Shown in pieces: positions 1-6,716 of a stretch of 64,000 nucleotides of DNA (its first letter is position 1; each line of letters starts with the position of its first letter). The DNA comes from an uncultured Prochlorococcus sp. (GTDB taxonomy: Bacteria; Cyanobacteriota; Cyanobacteriia; PCC-6307; Cyanobiaceae). The stretch is from assembly GCA_902624085.1 (NCBI GenBank), contig CACNWD010000003.1, positions 23,045 through 87,044 on the forward strand. The letters are read 5' to 3'. The notes below the pieces were generated by a model. The model saw only the letters and a program-made list of their open reading frames with translations. It did not search any database and had not been told where the DNA came from. Position numbers and translations under genes: made by a program.

Positions 1-1
1 A

Positions 2-193
2 AGTCAGTCAAAAGTAACAGGAATATTAGTTAAAGAAGCAATAAATGCTAGGAACTTAAAAAAACCTCTGCAAAATCCTAATGATGTAAGTGGGAATTCT
101 AATGATAATGAATTTAATTTAGTTAAGGAATTTCTTGAATATAAAAGATTCAAAATAATGCTTAAGAAGGCAATTTCCGAAGAAATTATATAG
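2..193 (+). CDS. 3' end of an unrecognised gene (partial)
   Basis: Frame 2 is open from the window edge to a TAG at 191-193, giving 63 residues that start SQSKVTGILVKEAINARN and end KKAISEEII. The other two forward frames are interrupted in the same stretch, and the hydrophilic, Lys/Asn/Glu-rich composition matches the proteins of this genome. I cannot assign a family from this fragment. The gene begins outside the window and is followed by about 400 bases with no clear long gene. Confidence 0.6.
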   Translation, partial: SQSKVTGILVKEAINARNLKKPLQNPNDVSGNSNDNEFNLVKEFLEYKRFKIMLKKAISEEII

Positions 194-604
194 TGTCACA
201 GATATATAAATATATATAAATAAGTGTGACTCTCCTAGATCTTATTTATTCCCCTCTTTAAATTAGTTATTTGTAAATGAGAATAATAATTAATTTCTTA
301 TGTAACTTAGTAATATCAAAACAAATTTAGAATTGAGGTAGATAAATGTATAAAATTGACGTATTCTTATATACTTGATTGTATTTTCTTAAGATAAAAG
401 GCTGGAAATATTATAAAAATATATTTATATAAAAATAGTTGATTTTTTATTATGAAATCTTACTTAAATAGATTCCTGTGTTGGTTATTGATACGTTCTG
501 TAGAATTATATTATGGAGACTCTTTGAAAGATTTAGTTATAACCGATAAATTTAACGGGTAATGAATTAATTCTAAAAATAAATAATTTTATTATTTATT
601 TAAA
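194..604. other. gene-poor stretch before tRNA-Met
   Basis: About 410 very AT-rich bases lie between the partial CDS and the tRNA-Met gene. Just after the partial CDS, GTCACA (195-200) and TGTGAC (225-230) form an inverted repeat around an ATATAT-rich loop, but no T-run follows, so it is a weak terminator candidate. The only ORF that reads like protein is the 36-residue frame listed separately. I see no other supported feature here. Confidence 0.5.
452..562 (+). CDS. possible 36-residue small protein
   Basis: An ATG at 452 opens a 36-codon frame ending in TAA. It reads MKSYLNRFLCWLLIRSVELY then YGDSLKDLVITDKFNG: a short hydrophobic or amphipathic N-terminal helix followed by a polar tail. 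It is below the ORF-track length limit. No clear Shine-Dalgarno sequence precedes it. Its composition is more protein-like than the surrounding noncoding frames, but I do not recognise a family, and chance ORFs of this length do occur. Conservation in related strains would decide it. Confidence 0.35.
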   Translation: MKSYLNRFLCWLLIRSVELYYGDSLKDLVITDKFNG

Positions 605-678
<74 letters not shown>

Positions 679-706
679 ATGTTAATAATATAAATCATCG
701 ACAGTA

Positions 707-1189
707 TCATTTATGAGATATTTTATTTATTTGTTTATGTGCCTCATATAATGCTATGCCACATGCTACTGATAGATTTAAACTTCTTACACCAATATTG
801 TTATTTAAATCTGAGGCTTTATTAGGCATATATATAGATACTAATGCTTCGCTTTTCTCAATTATATTATCAGGAAGTCCATTATCCTCTCTCCCAAACA
901 AGAGAACATCGTTCTTTTCAAATTTAAAATCACGGAGGTAATTACCATTTTTCTTACTAAATGATATCAACCTATTATTTCTTTTAGCTTTTTTAAATAC
1001 ATCAAAATCTGGATAATTAACAATATTCATTAAATGCCAATAATCCAAACCTGCTCTTTTTAGATATTTATCGTCTAACTTAAAACCCAATGGCTCTATT
1101 AAATTAAGGGTTATATTAAATGCTGCACATGTTCTAGCTATACTTCCAGTGTTTTGAGGTATACGTGGTTCAAATAAAGATATTTCCAA
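707..1189 (-). CDS. trmL: tRNA (cytidine/uridine-34 2'-O) methyltransferase TrmL
   Basis: This SPOUT-class RNA methyltransferase (YibK/TrmL family) would use SAM to methylate the ribose at wobble position 34 of tRNA-Leu isoacceptors. At 160 residues it has the size of the minimal single-domain family. Motifs visible are EPRIPQNTGSIARTCA at the N-terminus, LFGREDNGLP (97-106) and GVRSLNLS (133-140), the last two forming the knotted SAM site. Translation starts at a TTG. This matches the family's usual N-terminus, and the start lies two bases after the cobU stop, so the two genes are probably cotranscribed. A tRNA-Met gene lies just downstream on the same strand. Confidence 0.92.
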   Translation of the reverse strand: MEISLFEPRIPQNTGSIARTCAAFNITLNLIEPLGFKLDDKYLKRAGLDYWHLMNIVNYPDFDVFKKAKRNNRLISFSKKNGNYLRDFKFEKNDVLLFGREDNGLPDNIIEKSEALVSIYMPNKASDLNNNIGVRSLNLSVACGIALYEAHKQINKISHK

Positions 1190-1191
1190 TA

Positions 1192-1719
1192 TTATTTAGG
1201 TATCTCAAAAAACATATTATCTAATTTTATTGCTTTACCATTGATTGTTATCCAATTTTCTTTGGAAATCTTTGTAATTTCCTTCAGACAAACTCCTAAT
1301 CGATCAGTATAAAGATTTCCAATCTCATGTTCAGACATTAATCCCCAGCCAGTTTGTTCTCCAACTATTATTATTTTGCTTTTATAAGATCCTAAATAAT
1401 ATAAAAGATTATTTAAACAATTTTTCCACTCAACCTCTTTTATTTTTAAGCTATTAACAACAAATCCGCCCAAGGAATCGATAAGTAAAATTCCCTTATC
1501 AGCTTTAATAATTGGGATTAAGTTTTCTGTTTCTATTAATTTCCAGCATTTGGGCCTTCTCAATTGATGAATTTTAATTTTCTCTTTCCATAATAAATCT
1601 TCGGGGCGATTCTCAGATAAAGCAATATATGTTACATTTTTTTCTTTACTTGCTAAATATTCTGCAAATTCACTCTTACCACTTTTGACACCACCACTTA
1701 CTAAGATTATATGACTCAT
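1192..1719 (-). CDS. cobU: adenosylcobinamide kinase / guanylyltransferase CobU (CobP)
   Basis: This bifunctional enzyme of late cobalamin synthesis phosphorylates adenosylcobinamide and transfers GMP to give AdoCbi-GDP for attachment of the lower ligand. The P-loop GGVKSGKS is at residues 9-16. HQLRRP (51-56) fits the segment carrying the histidine that forms the GMP intermediate. LLIDSLGG resembles the Walker-B region, and the C-terminal half keeps the VGEQTGWG...RLG block. Length (175 aa) is normal. It sits directly upstream of trmL with a two-base gap and downstream of a small exported protein on the same strand. metH and cobN elsewhere in the window support an active B12 pathway. Confidence 0.93.
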   Translation of the reverse strand: MSHIILVSGGVKSGKSEFAEYLASKEKNVTYIALSENRPEDLLWKEKIKIHQLRRPKCWKLIETENLIPIIKADKGILLIDSLGGFVVNSLKIKEVEWKNCLNNLLYYLGSYKSKIIIVGEQTGWGLMSEHEIGNLYTDRLGVCLKEITKISKENWITINGKAIKLDNMFFEIPK

Positions 1720-1734
1720 TAAAATAATTTTTCA

Positions 1735-2052
1735 TTAATTTGTACTTGATCTTGAAAAATACCAAGTAGCTAAAGGAACAATTGAAGCAATGATTAATAG
1801 GGCAATAACGATATAAGTTGCTGTTGAAGAAGATTCCATATCAGTGGTTCTCATCACATTAAAATTTGGATCTACAACAGGATTATCAATCGCTGATGGT
1901 TGACTTTTTTCGTAATTAATTGTTTTTTGTTGTGATACTAAAAAATTATCAAAAAGTGATGAAGAACTTAAAGCATAACTTTGTAAAGGAGCCAAAGTTA
2001 AAAGAATTATTATTGAAAAAATGGAGAATGTTTTATTAAAGAACTTTTTCAT
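1735..2052 (-). CDS. small exported or membrane protein, cyanobacterial type
   Basis: The ORF track begins at 2070, but the methionine at 2052 (MKKFFNKTFSIFSII) is the better start because it gives a clean signal sequence: basic N-terminus, hydrophobic core, then SYALSS as a possible cleavage site. The mature part is about 75 residues with a polar middle (NPVVDPNFNVMRTTDMES) and a C-terminal membrane segment (TYIVIALLIIASIVPLATW) ending in SRSSTN. It therefore probably has an extracytoplasmic domain anchored at the C-terminus. Function is unknown. It lies 15 bases upstream of cobU on the same strand and may share its transcript, which does not by itself imply a role in B12 synthesis. Confidence 0.7.
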   Translation of the reverse strand: MKKFFNKTFSIFSIIILLTLAPLQSYALSSSSLFDNFLVSQQKTINYEKSQPSAIDNPVVDPNFNVMRTTDMESSSTATYIVIALLIIASIVPLATWYFSRSSTN

Positions 2053-2161
2053 TTCATAAATTAAAACCAAGTATATATTAAAACTATTATTGTAAGTTTT
2101 GTGGCATTTAAATTAAATAAAATGAATTTAATAGTATTAAAACTTTTAATTAAATAATTTT

Positions 2162-2788
2162 ATGAACTTCAATGGTAAAAATTTAATATTTATTGGATCA
2201 ATTCTATTCTTTCTTCAATTAATAAATTTTGTTTCTATTAATCAAATAAATCCTGAGGTTGAAAGAGCTCAAGTATTAGCGGCAATATCTTCTATAATAA
2301 TAATGTTAACTGGTTTTTTGTTTCAAAGAATATCTCCTGTTTCTGGAAAGAAAGTTTCATTAAAAGGAGAAAATACTTTTATCTATGATCCATCTATCCC
2401 TCAAGATTTACTTAATGAATTAGCTTGGGGTTCCGATGCAGTTCTAACATCTACTGCTGCAGCAACAATCCTAATAAGTAATAAAGGAAAAAATATTCTC
2501 AAGAGAGGTATTGTTTCTAAAAAAGATTTTGCTCCTAAAGATATATGTTTAAGATGTTTGAAGGAAAATAAGTTTATCTCACTTGTTAATACTAAGTTCT
2601 ATCCAGGGAGTGAGGAATTTGATGATTTTTGTAAAGATATTCCATCAGTATTAGTTATACCTGTAAACAAACAATGTTTTATTTTAATTGGGGGTTGGTC
2701 TTCAAGATGTTTTACAAAATCAGATGAAAAATGGATTATAAATTGGTCAAGAAAACTTCAAGTACTATTTAATGAAAATAATTTCTAA
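2162..2788 (+). CDS. cofactor assembly of complex C, CCB2/CCB4-like (DUF2930)
   Basis: This resembles the cyanobacterial/plastid CCB2/CCB4 family, which helps attach heme ci covalently to cytochrome b6 on the stromal side of the thylakoid. The sequence shows two N-terminal membrane segments (about residues 7-25 and 38-56) and then a soluble domain that includes ELAWGSDAVLTSTAAATILI and VLVIPVNKQCFILIGGWSS. Length (208 aa) suits the cyanobacterial members. Family assignment is from memory of these conserved blocks. Its 3' end overlaps the convergent lptC end by four bases. A YggT/CCB3-like gene occurs near 50.5 kb. Confidence 0.75.
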   Translation: MNFNGKNLIFIGSILFFLQLINFVSINQINPEVERAQVLAAISSIIIMLTGFLFQRISPVSGKKVSLKGENTFIYDPSIPQDLLNELAWGSDAVLTSTAAATILISNKGKNILKRGIVSKKDFAPKDICLRCLKENKFISLVNTKFYPGSEEFDDFCKDIPSVLVIPVNKQCFILIGGWSSRCFTKSDEKWIINWSRKLQVLFNENNF

Positions 2789-3411
2789 AAAGTTAACTTT
2801 GATTTAACTTTATCATTTTTTGATTTAAAGATAACATCCTTAGTCGAAATATTATAATATGCATTTTCTGAACTTATATTATATTTTCTTATACCTTCTT
2901 CATCTTTATAATTATATTTAATTGGATTATAAAATAATATAATATCATCTTTTTTATCAAACAAAGCTTTACTAGAATTTAAATTAATAATATTATTTAC
3001 TAGTGATACATCACCTTCTAATATAAATTCAGATTTATCAATATCCCAAAATAAGTTATTGGATTTTATTATAGTTTTATTATTATTAAAATCATAAATC
3101 TCTACATTTCCTTTTAACTCTAGAATTTTGTTATTAAGTAACTTTGCACTATCAGAATTTACATTATATTTAACATTCTCCTTATCAAAAAATTTAATAT
3201 TAGTTTTATTTAGTAAATAAGATTGATCTGTTTGATTAAATACTGAATAGGGAGTGTCTAACATATATAATTTATTTCCATTTTTAGAATAATGATTTAA
3301 ATTAAAATCCTCAATTATTAAAACTGATTTATTTGGTTTTTTTGTACTTACATTACAACTAGATATAAAAAGGGAAAATATAATAAAAATTAAATAAAGG
3401 ATTTTATTCAT
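2785..3411 (-). CDS. lptC: LptC-like periplasmic lipoprotein, LPS export
   Basis: This is likely the periplasmic bridge component that receives lipopolysaccharide from the LptBFG transporter. The N-terminus is a lipoprotein signal (MNKILYLIFIIFSLFISSC) with Cys19 in the lipobox. The rest is rich in beta-forming repeats typical of OstA/LptC jelly-roll folds, such as NNKILELKGNVEIYD and KSEFILEGDVSLVNN. At 208 residues it matches LptC length. Its start overlaps the metG stop by eight bases, so it is probably translated from the metG transcript. Sequence similarity in this family is low, so the lptC name is moderately secure. Confidence 0.75.
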   Translation of the reverse strand: MNKILYLIFIIFSLFISSCNVSTKKPNKSVLIIEDFNLNHYSKNGNKLYMLDTPYSVFNQTDQSYLLNKTNIKFFDKENVKYNVNSDSAKLLNNKILELKGNVEIYDFNNNKTIIKSNNLFWDIDKSEFILEGDVSLVNNIINLNSSKALFDKKDDIILFYNPIKYNYKDEEGIRKYNISSENAYYNISTKDVIFKSKNDKVKSKLTF

Positions 3412-4936
3412 AATCTAATTTATTAATAATAGGGATGGGTTTTTGCAATTTATTTGATTCTGGTAATAATCCCCACTTTAAACTTTCTTCCCAATTTTTA
3501 TTCGCAATATCATTTTCTCCTAATTGAGCCAAAATTTTATTAGAAAATTCAGGCAATATAGGTTTTATGAGTATACCAATAATTCTTGTAGCTTCAAGAA
3601 CATTATAAATAATTAACTTAACATCATTAATATTATTATCGTCTTTAATTAATGACCAAGGTTCTTTTTTATTAAGATATAGGTTCACATTAATAGCAAA
3701 GTTTAATATTTCATTAGTAGCTTTATCAATTTTATAATTGTCAAAATAGTTTAAATAATTTTTTATAGAATTATTAGCTAATGTAATGATTTCATTATTA
3801 TTTTTCTCACTAATAGACGGTGTTTGATTGTTAAACCACTTGCATGACATTGAAATAGTTCTATTTAATAAATTTCCAATTGTATTTGCTAAATCATTAT
3901 TAATGATGTCTACAAATCTCCTATCTTGAAAGTCTCCATCACTTCCTAAAGATATATCTTTAAGTAAATACCACCTTACTGATTCCTGACCATATTTATT
4001 AAGTAAGATTTCAGGATCTAATATATTTCCCAAACTTTTACCCATTTTTTGACCTTCTCTTGTTAGGAATCCATGCCCAAATATTTTTTTAGGAGGTTTC
4101 ATTCCAGCTGAAATAAGCATTGCTGGCCAATAGATTGCATGAAATCTAAGAATATCCTTACCAATGATATGAAGACTTGCTGGCCATCCAGATTTTATTG
4201 ATAAATCTAAGGAATAGTTACTATCCCCTGATGAAATTGCACTAACGTATCCAAGGAGTGCATCGAACCATACATAAAATGTATGATTTAGGTGATCAGG
4301 CACTCTAATTCCCCAATCTAAATTAGTTCTAGAAATTGAGAAATCTTTTAAACCTTTGGAAACAAAATTAATAATTTCATTTCTTCTCTCTTTAGGCTCA
4401 ATAAATTCCTGGTCTTGAATCAGCTCCTCGATAGCCGCCTGATATTTGGACAGCCGGAAAAATAAATTAGTCTCATTTTTCCACTCTAGATTCTTTTTAT
4501 GAATAGGACACTTATAAGATGGTGAATTATCTGGATTATCTTTAAACTCTTCACAACCAACACAGTACCAACCTTTCTGCTCCCCCATATAAATATCATT
4601 TGATGCTTTTACTTTTTCGTAAAATTCATGTACTACTTTTTCATGTTCTTGTGATGTAGTTCTAATAAATTTATTAAATGAGATATTCCACTCAAGCCAA
4701 TTGTTTTTAAAAATATCAGAAATCGTATCACAGTGTTCCTTCGGAGAGACACCATTATTAAGAGCAGTTCTTTGAATTTTTAAACCATGTTCGTCAACTC
4801 CTGTTATAAAAATAACTTTTTCTCCTCTTAATCTTTTATATCGTGCTATTGAGTCACAAATAATTGTTGTATAAACACTACCCAAATGAGGTTTATCATT
4901 TACATAATATAAAGGAGTAGTTATGATGAAAGTCAT
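3404..4936 (-). CDS. metG: methionyl-tRNA synthetase
   Basis: This class I aminoacyl-tRNA synthetase charges tRNA-Met. The HIGH-type motif is PHLGS (16-20) and the KMSKS loop is KMGKS (297-301). A zinc-knuckle-like insertion has CVGC (125-128) and CPIH (143-146). The anticodon-binding helical domain follows, with KKEPWSLIKD. At 510 residues it lacks the extra C-terminal EMAP-type dimerisation domain found in some bacterial enzymes. It is in a minus-strand run: the RNB ribonuclease gene lies 51 bases upstream and lptC overlaps its 3' end. Confidence 0.97.
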   Translation of the reverse strand: MTFIITTPLYYVNDKPHLGSVYTTIICDSIARYKRLRGEKVIFITGVDEHGLKIQRTALNNGVSPKEHCDTISDIFKNNWLEWNISFNKFIRTTSQEHEKVVHEFYEKVKASNDIYMGEQKGWYCVGCEEFKDNPDNSPSYKCPIHKKNLEWKNETNLFFRLSKYQAAIEELIQDQEFIEPKERRNEIINFVSKGLKDFSISRTNLDWGIRVPDHLNHTFYVWFDALLGYVSAISSGDSNYSLDLSIKSGWPASLHIIGKDILRFHAIYWPAMLISAGMKPPKKIFGHGFLTREGQKMGKSLGNILDPEILLNKYGQESVRWYLLKDISLGSDGDFQDRRFVDIINNDLANTIGNLLNRTISMSCKWFNNQTPSISEKNNNEIITLANNSIKNYLNYFDNYKIDKATNEILNFAINVNLYLNKKEPWSLIKDDNNINDVKLIIYNVLEATRIIGILIKPILPEFSNKILAQLGENDIANKNWEESLKWGLLPESNKLQKPIPIINKLDYE

Positions 4937-4987
4937 CTATTTATTTTTATTCATTTTAACAAATTATTAATTCAAAATAATCCTAAA

Positions 4988-6172
4988 CTAATTAATAAAT
5001 TCCAAAAGATTAGAATTTTGATTAAAATTATATTTAATTTTATAAATTTTATTAGGAAATGTATCTACAGAAATATACAACTTTATAAGCAATTCTAAAT
5101 TATAGGTAGTGAAGAATACTAATGCAATATTTTTTTTATAATTAATCCATCTAATAAATATTATTTTATATAAAATATTCTTTTTACTCTTAAAATATAA
5201 TTTAAGATAAAAAAGTTTATCTTCTTTTATTATATTATTATTTTCTTTTTGTTTTATATTACTTAACTCTATTTCATTATTTATAATTTCCTCGCTTAAA
5301 GTTGTTTTATTATTTATGTATAAATATATTTGCCTTTGAACAAGTAGATCAAGATATCTTCTTAAAGGAGAAGTACTTTGAACATATGAATCCAATCCAA
5401 GAGTTTCATGTATATCAGATTTTATTGATATAAAACTTTTTCCTATAAATTGTTTAAGAATAATATATTTAACAGGACTGTTAATATATCTTTCTAATAT
5501 ATTTTTTGAATCACAATTTATTTTTTGGGATCTAAAAGGTGCAGCTATATTATTTTTTCTAAGAAAGTCACTAGTAATATTTCCCATTAAGATCATAGCT
5601 TCAGAAACTAACTTATGAGCTTGAGTTATTTCAATCGTTTCAAATGATATAGAATTATTATTATTTAAAATCTTTGAATATGAAGTGTTAAATGTTAAAG
5701 AGCCTTTTTCTTTTCTATAATTATAACTTTTCCTTAGTAACTTATTTAATAATATTAATTCATATTCTTCTTTGGGTTCTAATTCTAAAATCTCATTAGT
5801 GTCTTCATATGTAAATTCATAGTTTGGTTTAATGAGTGTCTCTAAAATTTTATATTTTTTAATAGAACCATTTTCGTTTAGCTCTATACAACCACTTAAT
5901 GTTTCAGATACTTTGTTTTTCTTTAAATTAGATTGTTCAATTATATTTTCTGGAAGCATTGATATGCATTTATCTATAAGATATAAACTTGATGATCTTT
6001 TTTTAGCATTAATATCTATTTCTGAATTAAACTCAAATAGTTTTGAGGGATAACTAACATGTATCCATATTTTTTGAATATTATTATTAATCTCTAAAGA
6101 AATAGCGTCATCTATTTCAATGGGATTTTTAGAATCAATTATAAAAGTCTTTAAATTAGTTAGATCTTTCAA
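4988..6172 (-). CDS. short RNB-domain exoribonuclease (RNase II/R or Zam family)
   Basis: This is a 3'-5' exoribonuclease of the RNase II superfamily. The catalytic metal-site motif IDSKNPIEIDDAISLE begins at residue 12, with Asp13, Asp21 and Asp22 matching RNase II D201, D209 and D210, and Glu19 at the D207 position. The second hallmark, SPLRRYLDLLVQRQ, is near residue 269. At 394 aa it is much shorter than E. coli RNase II (644 aa): there are no N-terminal cold-shock domains, and the C-terminal tail of about 110 residues is too divergent for me to call an S1 domain. It sits 14 bases downstream of rpsR. Cyanobacterial relatives are often annotated Zam. Confidence 0.85.
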   Translation of the reverse strand: MKDLTNLKTFIIDSKNPIEIDDAISLEINNNIQKIWIHVSYPSKLFEFNSEIDINAKKRSSSLYLIDKCISMLPENIIEQSNLKKNKVSETLSGCIELNENGSIKKYKILETLIKPNYEFTYEDTNEILELEPKEEYELILLNKLLRKSYNYRKEKGSLTFNTSYSKILNNNNSISFETIEITQAHKLVSEAMILMGNITSDFLRKNNIAAPFRSQKINCDSKNILERYINSPVKYIILKQFIGKSFISIKSDIHETLGLDSYVQSTSPLRRYLDLLVQRQIYLYINNKTTLSEEIINNEIELSNIKQKENNNIIKEDKLFYLKLYFKSKKNILYKIIFIRWINYKKNIALVFFTTYNLELLIKLYISVDTFPNKIYKIKYNFNQNSNLLEFIN

Positions 6173-6186
6173 AATAACTAGTGCTA

Positions 6187-6408
6187 TTAACCTTCAGGAT
6201 TTACAAATGGTAGTAAAGCAACTATTCTCGCTCTTTTGACAGCCAATGTTAGATCCCTTTGTTGTTTAGCTGTAAGTCCAGTCATTCTCCTAGGTAGTAT
6301 TTTACCCCTTTCAGTTATAAACTTTTTTAACAGCTCAACGTCTTTATAGTCAATAGGATCTCCAGGCTTTATGGGAGAAAGTTGTTTCTTAAAAATTGAA
6401 TTAGTCAT
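6187..6408 (-). CDS. rpsR: 30S ribosomal protein S18
   Basis: S18 binds S6 and 16S rRNA on the 30S platform. The 73-residue sequence contains the conserved core [20 protein letters not shown] and [23 protein letters not shown], ending in LLPFVNPEG. It lies ten bases downstream of rpmG (L33). The rpmG-rpsR pairing is common in cyanobacteria and plastids. The RNB gene follows 14 bases downstream, so the three are likely cotranscribed. Confidence 0.98.
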   Translation of the reverse strand: MTNSIFKKQLSPIKPGDPIDYKDVELLKKFITERGKILPRRMTGLTAKQQRDLTLAVKRARIVALLPFVNPEG

Positions 6409-6418
6409 GATTTTAACT

Positions 6419-6616
6419 TTACTTAATTTCTTTATGTATGGTCATTTTGTTTAGCTGAGGACAGAATTTTTTTAATTCTAGTCTTTCAGTAGTATTTCTT
6501 CTGTTTTTCTCAGTCGTATATCTAGATACCCCTGGTTTACGCATCTTAGATGCTGGTGTACTACGACACTCCGTGCATTCTAGTGTAACAACTATTCTTG
6601 TACCCTTTTTCGCCAT
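6419..6616 (-). CDS. rpmG: 50S ribosomal protein L33
   Basis: A large-subunit protein of 65 residues beginning [17 protein letters not shown], with the typical [22 protein letters not shown] block. One CxxC (CTEC) is present, while the second pair is reduced to a single Cys in FCPQLNK, so full zinc binding is unlikely. It is the first gene of a minus-strand run (rpmG-rpsR-RNB-metG-lptC) and is divergent from pheT across a 100-base promoter region. Confidence 0.98.
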   Translation of the reverse strand: MAKKGTRIVVTLECTECRSTPASKMRKPGVSRYTTEKNRRNTTERLELKKFCPQLNKMTIHKEIK

Positions 6617-6716
6617 TTTTTAATAATACTTTTAATGTATAATTTTCTATTGTACAGGTTAATCAAACTATTTTGAAAGTACCTATTCAATCTTTTAGAA
6701 TAAATTAAAAATAAAT
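6617..6716. promoter_or_regulatory. divergent promoter region rpmG / pheT
   Basis: This 100-base AT-rich gap separates the divergent starts of rpmG and pheT. On the plus strand TATAAT (6638-6643) is a perfect -10 hexamer that could serve pheT. On the minus strand TACAAT (6654-6649) is a reasonable -10 about 33 bases before the rpmG start. Neither has a convincing -35 element. Assignment is by position and consensus only. Confidence 0.35.

Noticed and set aside
195-230. GTCACA...TGTGAC hairpin as terminator
   Set aside because: The stem is only six bases, the loop is long and no T-run follows.
756-941. Plus-strand ORF of 61 residues
   Set aside because: It lies wholly antisense to trmL, which has clear SPOUT motifs.
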